From Oceanimonas baumannii (GTDB lineage Bacteria; Pseudomonadota; Gammaproteobacteria; Enterobacterales; Aeromonadaceae), in assembly GCF_002245495.1 (NCBI RefSeq), contig NZ_NQJF01000002.1:186001-250000 (forward strand): a stretch of 64,000 nt of DNA. Reading direction: 5' to 3'. Shown one piece after another: positions 33,943 to 42,423 of this stretch. The first letter of the stretch is position 1. Every line of letters starts with the position of its first letter. The notes under the pieces are model-generated. The model was given only the letters and a program-made list of their open reading frames with translations, had not been told where the DNA came from and did no database searches. The translations under genes and the position numbers were made by a program.

Positions 33943-35094
33943 ATGTTCAGTTTGTCTCACCTTTCTGCGGGTTTTATTGCTGTGCTGGTTGGTTACAGCA
34001 GCTCGGCCGCCATTATCTTTCAGGCGGCGGCGGCTGCCGGGGCCAGTCAGGCCCAGACCAGCTCCTGGATGTGGGCGCTGGGGCTGGGCTCGGGACTGAC
34101 TACCCTGCTGCTGACCCTGCGTTACCGTCAGCCGGTGCTGACGGCCTGGTCTACTCCGGGAGCAGCTCTGCTGGTGACGGCCCTGGCCGGCCTGCCGATG
34201 AATGAGGCGGTGGGAGTATTCTTATTCAGCTCTCTGCTGTTGCTGGTATGCGGTCTCACCGGCTGGTTTGATCATATTATGCGGTTACTTCCCGGTGGTC
34301 TGGCGGCCGCCATGCTGGGCGGGGTGCTGCTGAACTTTGGGCTGGACCTGTTTGTGTCGGTGCAAAGTGCGCCGCTGCTGGTGATAACGATGCTGGTGGT
34401 ATACCTCGGTTTGCGCCGGCGCTTGCCCCGCTATGTGATCCCGCTGTGCCTGCTGGCCGGGCTGGGCCTGGCCAGCGGAATGGGGCTGATGCAGACCGAG
34501 CAGCTTGACTGGCAACCGGCCATGCCCGTGCTGACCTGGCCTGAATTCAGCCTGACCAGCCTGATTGGCATTGGTATACCGCTGTTTATGGTGACCATGG
34601 CGTCACAAAATGTGCCCGGGGTGGCGGTACTCCGGGCGCACGGTTATGACGTGCCGGCTTCGCCGCTGGTCAGTGTGACCGGGCTGGCCGGCGTGCTGCT
34701 GGCCCCGTTTGGCGGTTTTGCCTTTAATCTGGCGGCGATCAGTGCGGCTATCTGCATGGGGCCGGAGGTGGACAGCGCGCCTGAACGGCGTTACCGGGCC
34801 AGTCTCTGGGCTGGCCTGTTTTATCTGCTGATGGGCATCTTTGCCGCCACCGTGGTATCGCTCTTTGCAGCTCTGCCCAAAGAGCTGATTATGGCCATTG
34901 CCGGCCTGGCGTTGCTGGGTACCATTGGCAACAGCCTGACCGTAGCACTACGTGATGAACAGGAACGGGATGCGGCCCTGCTGACCTTTATGGTCACCGC
35001 CTCGGGTGTTTCCCTGCTGGGTATCGGCAGTGCGTTCTGGGGGCTGGTGGTGGGGGGCGGGGTGCACTGGCTGAACAGCCGGCACCGTCGTTAA
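33943..35094 (+). CDS. BenE-family benzoate/H+ symporter-like transporter
   Basis: A 383-residue membrane protein with about 11-12 helices. BenE-family landmarks include AGFIAVLVGYSSSAAIIFQA, PVLTAWSTPGAALLV, LLPGGLAAAMLGGVLLNFGL, FMVTMASQNVPGVAVLRAHG and APFGGFAFNLAAISAAICMG. These correspond to the NCS2-like fold of E. coli YdcO and Acinetobacter BenE. No benzoate catabolic genes are nearby, so the substrate is open; YdcO-type members lack a proven aromatic substrate. GGAG precedes the ATG, inside the tail of the upstream terminator. Confidence 0.88.
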   Translation: MFSLSHLSAGFIAVLVGYSSSAAIIFQAAAAAGASQAQTSSWMWALGLGSGLTTLLLTLRYRQPVLTAWSTPGAALLVTALAGLPMNEAVGVFLFSSLLLLVCGLTGWFDHIMRLLPGGLAAAMLGGVLLNFGLDLFVSVQSAPLLVITMLVVYLGLRRRLPRYVIPLCLLAGLGLASGMGLMQTEQLDWQPAMPVLTWPEFSLTSLIGIGIPLFMVTMASQNVPGVAVLRAHGYDVPASPLVSVTGLAGVLLAPFGGFAFNLAAISAAICMGPEVDSAPERRYRASLWAGLFYLLMGIFAATVVSLFAALPKELIMAIAGLALLGTIGNSLTVALRDEQERDAALLTFMVTASGVSLLGIGSAFWGLVVGGGVHWLNSRHRR

Positions 35095-35096
35095 CA

Positions 35097-35125
35097 TAAA
35101 AAACCCGGGGCAAGCCCGGGGTTTT
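35097..35125. terminator. Bidirectional intrinsic terminator
   Basis: AAAAACCCGGG pairs with CCCGGGGTTTT (one bulged G) around a short loop, with T-runs on both strands. It lies between the convergent BenE-like and rhlE genes. Confidence 0.85.
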
Positions 35126-35129
35126 GTTG

Positions 35130-36527
35130 TCAGCTGTTGTGCTCGGCCTGAGGCCGGGGCTGGCCGTCACGGCGCGGCCGGCGACGGGGAGCCCCGGTAC
35201 GCTGACCTTCACCATTGCCGCCGCTGCGGTTGCCCGAGCGTTGGCCGTCAGAGCGCTGACCGCCCCCATTGCGGTTACCGCCGTTGCGATTGCCGGAGCG
35301 CTGGCCACCAGACCGCTGGCCGCCACCATTGCGGCCACGGTTGCCTCCGCGTGAATTTTCAAGGGGCGTAACCGGGGCGTTGGGGTCGGGCTCAAAGCCG
35401 GGCACCTGCTCCAGTTCGGCGCTTTGCTTGATAAGCTTTTCAATGGCCTTCAGCAGTGGTTTTTCTTCGGCACTGACCAGTGACAGTGCTTCACCGTTGC
35501 TGCCGGCCCGGCCGGTGCGTCCGATGCGGTGCACGTAATCTTCTGCCACGTGGGGCAGCTCATAGTTCACTACATGGGGCAGCTCGCTGATGTCGATGCC
35601 ACGGGCGGCGATGTCGGTAGCAACCAGTACGCGAATGCCGCCGTTTTTGAACTCACTCAGGGCCTTGGTGCGGGCACCCTGACTCTTGTTGCCATGAATG
35701 GCCATGGCCGGCAGACCGTCTTTGCCCAGCTGCTCGGCCAGGCGGTTGGCACCGTGCTTGGTACGGGTAAACACCAGTACCTGACGCCAGTTGTGATGGC
35801 CAATATGGTAGCTGAGCAGCGCCCGCTTGCGGCCCTTGTCCACGTCAAAGAAGCGCTGGGAAATGGTCTCGGCGGTGGCGTTGCGGCGGGCAACCTCAAT
35901 GTGCTCGGGCTTATGCAGCAGATCTTCTGCCAGTGCCTTGATGTCATCAGAAAAGGTGGCGGAAAACAGCAGGTTCTGACGCTGTTTGGGCAGCAATGCC
36001 AGAATGCGGCGGATATCACGGATAAAGCCCATGTCCAGCATACGGTCGGCTTCGTCAAGTACCAGCATTTCTATGCGGGACAGGTCGATAGAACGCTGGG
36101 ATACATGATCAAGCAGCCGGCCCGGGGTGGCCACAACCACGTCGACCTTGCGGCCCAGGGCTTTCATTTGCGGGTTGATGCTGACCCCGCCGAACATGAC
36201 CAGGGTACGCAAACCGGTATGTTTGGCATAGGCGCGCAGGTTCTCTTCCACCTGAGCGGCCAGCTCACGAGTGGGGGTAAGTACCAGAGCGCGTACCGGT
36301 GCCCGGCCATTGGCCAGAGGGCGTGCTTTGGTTTCACCCAGGCGTTGCAGCATGGGCAGGCCAAAGCCGGCAGTTTTGCCGGTGCCGGTCTGAGCGCCGG
36401 CGAGCAGGTCACCTCCTTTCAGGACCAGCGGAATGGCTTGCTGCTGAATGGGGGTCGGCTCTGTATAGCCACATTCGTTAATGGCTTGAACGAGCTGTTC
36501 GTTCAGACCGAGAGAAGCAAATGACAT
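35130..36527 (-). CDS. rhlE: DEAD-box ATP-dependent RNA helicase RhlE
   Basis: A 465-residue helicase starting [18 protein letters not shown]. All core motifs are present: the Q motif [14 protein letters not shown], motif [79 protein letters not shown] and [12 protein letters not shown]-terminal tail (about residues 390-465) is rich in RGG/NGG repeats ([15 protein letters not shown]), an RNA-binding extension typical of RhlE. The ATG lies after the longer open frame begins; the family start decides. RhlE acts in ribosome maturation and RNA turnover, often at low temperature. Confidence 0.94.
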   Translation of the reverse strand: MSFASLGLNEQLVQAINECGYTEPTPIQQQAIPLVLKGGDLLAGAQTGTGKTAGFGLPMLQRLGETKARPLANGRAPVRALVLTPTRELAAQVEENLRAYAKHTGLRTLVMFGGVSINPQMKALGRKVDVVVATPGRLLDHVSQRSIDLSRIEMLVLDEADRMLDMGFIRDIRRILALLPKQRQNLLFSATFSDDIKALAEDLLHKPEHIEVARRNATAETISQRFFDVDKGRKRALLSYHIGHHNWRQVLVFTRTKHGANRLAEQLGKDGLPAMAIHGNKSQGARTKALSEFKNGGIRVLVATDIAARGIDISELPHVVNYELPHVAEDYVHRIGRTGRAGSNGEALSLVSAEEKPLLKAIEKLIKQSAELEQVPGFEPDPNAPVTPLENSRGGNRGRNGGGQRSGGQRSGNRNGGNRNGGGQRSDGQRSGNRSGGNGEGQRTGAPRRRPRRDGQPRPQAEHNS

Positions 36528-36687
36528 GAGACTCCGAACTAACAAGGTCCTGGCGGACGATTGAGGGATTGCCGGTGGGCAAAGTGGCGGCATGATAACA
36601 GAAAAGCACCAAAAGCCATAAAAAGTGCTAATGAAGGAGCACAGAGCGGGCCAATACTCTGTCGGGGAGGTTTGCGGCGGGCGTTAT

Positions 36688-37407
36688 TCAGGGCTGATGC
36701 TGATACCCTTGTGGATCATCGGTAAAAATCATATCCACTCCCCAGTCGGCCAGTGTGTGCATACGGGTCTTGTCGTTGACGGTATAGCAGTGCAGCAAAA
36801 AGCCGGCGGCGTTGACGGCCCGGGCCTGAGTATGAGTCAGATATTTATGATTGCAGTGCAGGGCCATGCAGCCCAGTCGCAGTAATTGCGCGTGCCAGTC
36901 GTGGGGCAGGCGTTCTACCAGCAGACCACGGGCAATGGCGGGGGCAAGTTGCTGCAGGTGTGCCAGACAGGCAGGTTCAAAACTTGAAAACAGCAGGGTA
37001 TTTTCCGGCAGAGAGAGTTGAGCGATAACAGCGTGAACGTGCTGGCACAGCCGGCGAGGGTCGTCACCGGCGTGAATTTTGAGCTCAATATTCACCTTGA
37101 TGCCAAGCGCATGGGCCAGGCCAAGGTAATCACTCAGCCGGGGAATGGCTTCGCCGTAAAACCCGGCGTCAAACCAGCCGCCGGCATCCAGCCTGGCAAG
37201 CTCCGGCCACTCCAGTTCGCTCACTTTGCCGCGGCCGTTGCTGCAGCGGTTCACGGTATTATCGTGGATCACCACCACTTCATCATCGCGGCTGAGTTGC
37301 ACATCAATTTCTACCCATTCAAGCCCGAGCCTGTAAGCAGTCCTCAACCCGGCGAGGGTGTTTTCCGGTGCCAGGGCTGCCACCCCGCGGTGTCCGCATA
37401 ACAGCAT
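36688..37407 (-). CDS. ugpQ: Glycerophosphodiester phosphodiesterase UgpQ
   Basis: A 239-residue cytosolic GDPD: LLCGHRGVAALAPENTLAGL with the catalytic His, LGLEWVEIDVQLSRDDEVVV with metal ligands Glu and Asp, IHDNTVNRCSNGRGKVSELE with the second catalytic His, KVNIELKIHAGDD and a C-terminal WGVDMIFTDDPQGYQ. It hydrolyses glycerophosphodiesters to glycerol-3-phosphate and the free alcohol. It is divergent from ugpB, whereas in E. coli ugpQ is the last gene of ugpBAECQ. The shared intergenic region contains Pho-box-like repeats, suggesting joint control by phosphate starvation. Confidence 0.94.
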   Translation of the reverse strand: MLLCGHRGVAALAPENTLAGLRTAYRLGLEWVEIDVQLSRDDEVVVIHDNTVNRCSNGRGKVSELEWPELARLDAGGWFDAGFYGEAIPRLSDYLGLAHALGIKVNIELKIHAGDDPRRLCQHVHAVIAQLSLPENTLLFSSFEPACLAHLQQLAPAIARGLLVERLPHDWHAQLLRLGCMALHCNHKYLTHTQARAVNAAGFLLHCYTVNDKTRMHTLADWGVDMIFTDDPQGYQHQP

Positions 37408-37436
37408 GGTTTATATCCGTCTACACGTTTTGTGGA

Positions 37437-37464
37437 GTGACAGGCTATCACCTTTTTATGACAG
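37437..37464. promoter_or_regulatory. Pho-box-like repeats between ugpQ and ugpB
   Basis: On the minus strand CTGTCAT, GGTGATA and CTGTCAC are spaced about one helical turn apart, resembling the PhoB 7-mer array (CTGTCAT with AT-rich spacers). PhoB control of both divergent genes would fit ugp biology. Confidence 0.55.
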
Positions 37465-37595
37465 CCGGTGAGTGGATGATTCACTGATTAAGGCCCTGCC
37501 ATCAAGGTGTTATAAAAAACCTACAAAAGATTCATATTTGTCCTTCAGGCTGATGACCTCAGATACCGTATTTCATTGTTCAGTGAGGACTCATC

Positions 37596-38894
37596 ATGAA
37601 TGTTAAAGCAATCAGTCTTGCCCTTTCCGGTCTGTTTCTGAGCGGCCAGGCGGCGTCGGCAACCCAGATTGCATGGTGGCATGCCATGGGTGGAGAGCTC
37701 GGAAACAAGGTCAATGAAATTGCCGGTAAATTTAATCAGAGCCAGTCTGAGTTTGAGATTAAGCCGGTCTATAAGGGCAGTTACAGTGAGACCATGACCG
37801 GGGCCATCACGGCATTTCGAGCCCGGCAGCAACCTCATATTGTTCAAGTATTCGAAGTCGGTACGGCGACCATGATGGCGGCCGATAATGCCATTTATCC
37901 TGTATATAAGCTGATGCAGGATGCTGGCAAGGCATTCGATCAAAGTAAATATCTGCCGGCGGTCACCGGCTATTACACAGACAATGACAACAACATGTTG
38001 TCCATGCCTTTTAACAGCTCCACGCCGGTGCTTTATTATAATCGTGATCTGCTTGCACGGGCCGGAGTGGAAGTGCCCACCACCTGGCAAGAAATGGCGC
38101 AGGCAGGGCAACGGCTGAAAGAAACAGGTACTGACTGTGCCTTTACTACCAGCTGGACACCCTGGGTGCAGCTGGAGAACTTTGCTGCCCTGCATGATAT
38201 TCCCTTTGCCACGGCCAATAATGGTTTTGCCGGAACCGAGGTGGAGCTGCTGGTGAACCGTGCTGAGTATGTGCAGCATATTGAGCAGCTGGCCGAGTGG
38301 GGTAAGAGCGGTCTGTTTAAATATGGCGGCCGCCAGTCCGACAGTCTGCCTTTATTCTACTCCGGTGAGTGCGCCATGTTTATGGGATCATCCGCCTCTT
38401 ATGCCGGTATTAAAAACAATACCCCTGATTTTGAGTTCGGTGTCGGCCTGCTGCCTTACAACGAAACGCTGATTAAGCAGCCACAGAACTCGATTATCGG
38501 CGGCGCAACCCTGTGGGTATTGCAGGGGCATGAGCAAGAAGAATATCAGGGTGTTGCCGAATTCTTTGAGTTTTTGTCCTCACCGGAAATTCAGGCCGAC
38601 TGGCATCAGTTTACCGGTTATCTGCCCATTACCCATGCCGCTTACAAGCTTACCCAGGAGCAGGGCTTTTACCAGCAGAACCCGGGTACGGAAGTGGCCA
38701 TCGAACAGATGACCCGGACCGAGCCGACGGTGAACTCCAAAGGTATCAGGCTGGGTAACTTTGTGCAGATCCGCGATATTGTGGATGAAGAGCTGGAAAA
38801 GGTCTGGGCAGATCAAAGTGAACCCCAAAAGGCACTCAATACCATTGTTGAGCGTTCCAATGCCCAGCTTGGCCGGTTTGCCAAAGTGAACTGA
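37596..38894 (+). CDS. ugpB: sn-glycerol-3-phosphate ABC transporter binding protein UgpB
   Basis: A 432-residue periplasmic protein with a signal ending near ASA (residue 22). UgpB marks include TQIAWWHAMGGELGNKVNEI, EFEIKPVYKGSYSETMTGAI, PHIVQVFEVGTATMMAA, MPFNSSTPVLYYNRDLLARA and LPLFYSGECAMFMGSSASYA. It binds glycerol-3-phosphate and glycerophosphodiesters. It is the first gene of ugpB-A-E-C, with the phosphodiesterase gene divergent. A Pho-box-like element lies about 130 bases upstream. Confidence 0.95.
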   Translation: MNVKAISLALSGLFLSGQAASATQIAWWHAMGGELGNKVNEIAGKFNQSQSEFEIKPVYKGSYSETMTGAITAFRARQQPHIVQVFEVGTATMMAADNAIYPVYKLMQDAGKAFDQSKYLPAVTGYYTDNDNNMLSMPFNSSTPVLYYNRDLLARAGVEVPTTWQEMAQAGQRLKETGTDCAFTTSWTPWVQLENFAALHDIPFATANNGFAGTEVELLVNRAEYVQHIEQLAEWGKSGLFKYGGRQSDSLPLFYSGECAMFMGSSASYAGIKNNTPDFEFGVGLLPYNETLIKQPQNSIIGGATLWVLQGHEQEEYQGVAEFFEFLSSPEIQADWHQFTGYLPITHAAYKLTQEQGFYQQNPGTEVAIEQMTRTEPTVNSKGIRLGNFVQIRDIVDEELEKVWADQSEPQKALNTIVERSNAQLGRFAKVN

Positions 38895-38905
38895 GTGTAA
38901 TAGCA

Positions 38906-39784
38906 GTGAAACACCATTATTTTCGTCAGCAGGGGTTCCCCCTGCTGTTGCTGTTGCCTCAGCTGATCATTACGCTGATCTTCTTCCTGTGGCCGGCAGG
39001 CCAGGCCTTCTGGCAGGCGTTGTTGCGTGAAGACGCCTTTGGCCTGAACAGTGAATTTGTCGGCCTGACGAATTTTGTCATGCTGCTCTCAGAGCCGCGT
39101 TACTACACCACCTCATTGACCACGCTGGGCTTTAGTTTGGCCGTATCGGTGCTGGCGTTATCTGGCGGCTTGCTGCTGGCGGTACTGGCCAACCGGATCA
39201 CCCGGGTTGCCGGCGGGTTTAAAACCCTGCTGATCTGGCCTTATGCAGTAGCGCCGGCGGTGGCCGGCGTGTTGTGGTTATTTATGTTTAATCCCGGGGT
39301 CGGCCAGGTCGGGCGCTGGCTGGTGAGTATGGGCATAGACTGGGATCCGGCCCTGAACGGAAATCATGCTCTCTGGCTGGTGATTCTGGCATCGGCCTGG
39401 AAGCAGATAAGTTACAACTTTTTGTTTTTCCTTGCCGGCCTGCAGAGCATACCCGGCAGCCTGGTTGAAGCCGCCGCCATTGACGGGGCGGGTCCTGTCC
39501 GGCGTTTTTTCAGCATCGTATTCCCGTTGCTGTCACCCACCGCATTTTTCCTGCTGGTTATCAATCTGGTGTATGCCTTTTTCGATACATTCGGGGTGAT
39601 TCATGCCACTACCCGGGGCGGGCCCGGCAGCAGCACCACCACTCTGGTGTATCAGGTCTATACCGATGGTTTTGTCGGCCTGGATGTGGGGGGCTCTGCC
39701 GCACAGTCAGTTGTGCTGATGATATTGGTGGCAGGATTAACCGTGGTGCAATTTAAATACATTGAAAAGCGGGTAGCGTACTGA
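38906..39784 (+). CDS. ugpA: sn-glycerol-3-phosphate ABC transporter permease UgpA
   Basis: A 292-residue permease with six helices. LLLLPQLIITLIFFLWPAGQ is the first helix, followed by FGLNSEFVGLTNFVMLLS. The EAA loop is VEAAAIDGAGPVRRFFSIVF, which contacts UgpC. The pattern YAFFDTFGVIHATTRGGPGS is typical of UgpA. It starts 11 bases after ugpB and ends overlapping the ugpE ATG. Confidence 0.95.
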   Translation: MKHHYFRQQGFPLLLLLPQLIITLIFFLWPAGQAFWQALLREDAFGLNSEFVGLTNFVMLLSEPRYYTTSLTTLGFSLAVSVLALSGGLLLAVLANRITRVAGGFKTLLIWPYAVAPAVAGVLWLFMFNPGVGQVGRWLVSMGIDWDPALNGNHALWLVILASAWKQISYNFLFFLAGLQSIPGSLVEAAAIDGAGPVRRFFSIVFPLLSPTAFFLLVINLVYAFFDTFGVIHATTRGGPGSSTTTLVYQVYTDGFVGLDVGGSAAQSVVLMILVAGLTVVQFKYIEKRVAY

Positions 39785-40632
39785 TGGTAGAAAACCGGCC
39801 CTGGTTATCTTTTTGCTCTTATCTGTTGCTTATTCTCGGTGTGATTGCAGTGGCGTTGCCGGTGTGGCTGGCACTGGTGGCGGCAACCCATCACAGTCAT
39901 GAAGTCATGAGTGGACAGGTTTCCTGGCTGCCGGGAGAGCTGGGTCTTTCCGTTTTTGCCGAGGTGTTAAATGGCGAGGCCAGCCGGGAGCTCGGAGTGC
40001 CGGTGGCCGGCATGCTATTCAATTCCACCCTGATGGCGTTATTGATTGCCGTGGGTAAGCTGAGCATTTCCATGTTGTCGGCTTACGCTGTGGTCTTTTT
40101 CCGCTTTCCCGGCCGCATGCTGTGCTTCTGGCTGATTTTCATCACCTTGATGCTGCCGGTAGAAGTCCGGATTATGCCCACCTTCAAAATTGTGGCTGAT
40201 CTGGGATTACTGAATTCCATGACCGGTCTGACGCTGCCACTGATTGCCAGTGCCACTGCGACCTTTCTTTTCCGCCAGTTTTTTATGACGCTGCCGCCGG
40301 AGCTGCTGGAAGCGGCGCGCATGGACGGGGCCGGACCCTGGCGGTTCTTCAGGGACATAGTATTGCCGCTGTCCCGGACCAACCTGGCGGCTTTGTTTGT
40401 GATCACCTTTATCTACGGGTGGAATCAGTATCTCTGGCCACTGTTAATCACTACCGATGACAGTTATTACACCATGGTGATGGGTTTGTCCCGTATGCTG
40501 GCGGTAGATAACGGCGATATCGCCTGGAACCGGGTCATGGCAGTCAGTCTGCTGGCCATGCTGCCACCGGTAGTGGTGGTGCTTGGCATGCAGCGATTTT
40601 TTGTAAAAAGTCTGGTGGAGCCGGAAAAGTAA
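39784..40632 (+). CDS. ugpE: sn-glycerol-3-phosphate ABC transporter permease UgpE
   Basis: A 282-residue six-helix permease and partner of UgpA. Features are [40 protein letters not shown], the EAA loop [20 protein letters not shown], and [20 protein letters not shown]. The ATG overlaps the ugpA stop by one base (TGATG-type), and its stop overlaps the ugpC start the same way, so the complex is translated from a coupled message. Confidence 0.95.
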   Translation: MVENRPWLSFCSYLLLILGVIAVALPVWLALVAATHHSHEVMSGQVSWLPGELGLSVFAEVLNGEASRELGVPVAGMLFNSTLMALLIAVGKLSISMLSAYAVVFFRFPGRMLCFWLIFITLMLPVEVRIMPTFKIVADLGLLNSMTGLTLPLIASATATFLFRQFFMTLPPELLEAARMDGAGPWRFFRDIVLPLSRTNLAALFVITFIYGWNQYLWPLLITTDDSYYTMVMGLSRMLAVDNGDIAWNRVMAVSLLAMLPPVVVVLGMQRFFVKSLVEPEK

Positions 40633-41705
40633 TGGCGAAGATAGAACTCAAAGGCCTGCAAAAAACCTATGCCAATGGTCACCGTGCCGTGCAGGCGCTG
40701 AATATAGATATTGATCACGGCGAAATGCTGGTGCTGGTAGGGCCATCGGGTTGTGGCAAGTCAACGCTGTTGCGCATGATTGCCGGCCTGGAGCCGATCA
40801 CCGAAGGTGAGCTGCTGATTAATGGCGAGCGGGTGAATGAACGGGAGCCCGGTGAGCGTGATATTGCCATGGTATTTCAGAACTATGCGCTCTATCCCCA
40901 TATGACCGTGTTTGACAATATGGCGTATGGACTGAAAGTGCGCGGGATGGCACGCGCAGCCATCCGGGCCCGGGTAGAAGAAACCGCGTCTTTGCTGGAG
41001 CTGGAAGCGCTGCTTGAACGGCGGCCGCGTCAGCTGTCCGGCGGCCAGCGTCAGCGGGTTGCGATGGGCAGGGCGATTGTGCGTAATCCGCGGTTATTTT
41101 TGTTTGATGAACCACTGTCGAACCTGGATGCCAAGCTCAGGGGGCAGATGCGGCTGGAAATTAAACGGCTGCAGCGCAAGCTGAATACCACTGCGGTTTA
41201 TGTGACCCATGATCAGGTCGAGGCCATGACCCTGGCCGACCGGCTGGTGGTGCTGAATCAGGGGCGGGTGGAGCAAGTCGGACGACCGATGGACATATAC
41301 CGGCGTCCGGCCAGTTTGTTTGTGGCGCAGTTTATCGGTGCACCGGCGATGAATATTCTGCCTGCCAGCGTGGAAGGGAATAGTCTGCTGCTGGAAGACG
41401 GCCAGAGGCTGACCTTGGCGCAAAGGTATCAAGAGGGTAAGGTGATGCTGGGCCTGCGGCCCGAGCAATTGCGGTTGCAGGGGCCGGGATTACCGATCAG
41501 CATTGCTCCGGTAATGACCGAAATGCTGGGGGCAGAGTGTCTTTATTATTGCCGGTTGCCGGGTACCCAGCAGCAGCTGGTCGCCAGGCTCGACGACATC
41601 AGTGTGTTGCCTCAGCCACAAAATCTGGTGATCGGAGCGGAACACTTGCATTTGTTCTCGGCGGAAACTGGTCGCCGGCTGGAGCCGGAGATGCTGATAA
41701 GTTAA
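40632..41705 (+). CDS. ugpC: sn-glycerol-3-phosphate ABC transporter ATPase UgpC
   Basis: A 357-residue ATPase of the MalK/UgpC family. Walker A is [14 protein letters not shown], the Q-loop [20 protein letters not shown], the signature [20 protein letters not shown], Walker [17 protein letters not shown] and the switch [20 protein letters not shown]. The C-terminal TOBE regulatory part starts near residue 235 ([15 protein letters not shown]). In E. coli UgpC responds to EIIA-Glc and phosphate. It is the last gene of the operon; no clear terminator follows. Confidence 0.95.
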   Translation: MAKIELKGLQKTYANGHRAVQALNIDIDHGEMLVLVGPSGCGKSTLLRMIAGLEPITEGELLINGERVNEREPGERDIAMVFQNYALYPHMTVFDNMAYGLKVRGMARAAIRARVEETASLLELEALLERRPRQLSGGQRQRVAMGRAIVRNPRLFLFDEPLSNLDAKLRGQMRLEIKRLQRKLNTTAVYVTHDQVEAMTLADRLVVLNQGRVEQVGRPMDIYRRPASLFVAQFIGAPAMNILPASVEGNSLLLEDGQRLTLAQRYQEGKVMLGLRPEQLRLQGPGLPISIAPVMTEMLGAECLYYCRLPGTQQQLVARLDDISVLPQPQNLVIGAEHLHLFSAETGRRLEPEMLIS

Positions 41706-41741
41706 AAAGTGAATGACAAAATTTCATGTGATAATCTGCCT

Positions 41742-41823
41742 CTGAATTTAAATCATGATATAGCCCCCACTGTTTTGATGGTTTTTTATCAAGCTGGTGA
41801 TGATAGAAATCATTTAAATTCAG
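41742..41823. repeat. Long inverted repeat whose right arm reaches the mini-lipoprotein ribosome-binding site
   Basis: CTGAATTTAAAT (41742-41753) pairs exactly with ATTTAAATTCAG (41812-41823), and an inner TTGAT/ATCAA stem sits in the loop. The right arm ends inside the Shine-Dalgarno (AGGTGA) of the lipoprotein ORF at 41831, so folding could hide its translation start. Confidence 0.6.
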
Positions 41824-41830
41824 GTGATAA

Positions 41831-41926
41831 ATGAAGTTATTAAGTTTGCTTTTCTTACCACTGTTTGCATTGGCAGGGTGTTGTATCAATACAAACACCA
41901 GACTTTATGTTCACTGCGAAATATAA
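41831..41926 (+). CDS. Putative 31-residue mini-lipoprotein
   Basis: ATG 41831 follows AGGTGATAA, a good ribosome-binding site. The product begins MKLLSLLFLPLFALAGC and continues CINTNTRLYVHCEI: a short charged start, a hydrophobic core and a lipobox LAGC with Cys17, leaving a mature lipopeptide of about 15 residues. I do not recognise a family; small lysis-type lipoproteins, or a decayed longer gene, are alternatives. It sits alone between ugpC and the SMR gene, with a structured leader (41742-41823). Composition is more AT-rich than its neighbours, which may mark it as acquired or little constrained. Confidence 0.45.
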   Translation: MKLLSLLFLPLFALAGCCINTNTRLYVHCEI

Positions 41927-41947
41927 AAATTCAAAATGCTGCCTGAA

Positions 41948-42280
41948 TTAGTGCCCGCCGGTTTTTGACCATAACTGTATTACGGCCACACCGGCAATAA
42001 TCAGCCCCATGCCCAGCAATGCCGCCATATCGGGGATCTGGCGGTAAAACAACACCGCCAGCAGTGTAATCAGCACAATACCGGCCCCGGACCAGATAGC
42101 ATAAGCCACGCCCACCGGCATGGTTTTTATCACCATGCTCAGTAGCCAGAAAGCCAGGCCATAACCGGCCACCACCAGTAATGAGGGCCCGGGTCGGGTA
42201 AAGCCGGCCGATGCCTTGAGTGCCGTGGTGGCGACGACTTCGGCAGCAATGGCCAGGGTCAGCAGCAGATAAGCATTCAT
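41948..42280 (-). CDS. Small multidrug resistance (SMR) family transporter
   Basis: A 110-residue, four-helix protein: MNAYLLLTLAIAAEVVATTA with the essential membrane Glu14, then KASAGFTRPGPSLLVVAGYG, FWLLSMVIKTMPVGVAYAIW, SGAGIVLITLLAVLFYRQIP and GLIIAGVAVIQLWSK. The PVGVAYAIWSG motif and Glu14 place it with EmrE/QacC-like SMR exporters of cationic compounds; related Gdx members export guanidinium. I begin at MNAYLLL, since the two upstream in-frame methionine contexts are weaker. It is monocistronic. Confidence 0.88.
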   Translation of the reverse strand: MNAYLLLTLAIAAEVVATTALKASAGFTRPGPSLLVVAGYGLAFWLLSMVIKTMPVGVAYAIWSGAGIVLITLLAVLFYRQIPDMAALLGMGLIIAGVAVIQLWSKTGGH

Positions 42281-42423
42281 TATGTTGCTCAGTAACAAAA
42301 GAAACCATCAGTGAGCCGAGTGTATCAAACGGACGGGCACATTGGTGCAGGTTACCGGACCTGGCGTGAGTTTTTATCTTGTTTGCGGTAATATATAGCC
42401 AAATACTGAAGTAGCTCCTCCTT

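Noticed and set aside
35529-36524. A 331-residue plus-strand frame
   Set aside because: Antisense to rhlE, whose helicase motifs are complete; no independent start signal.
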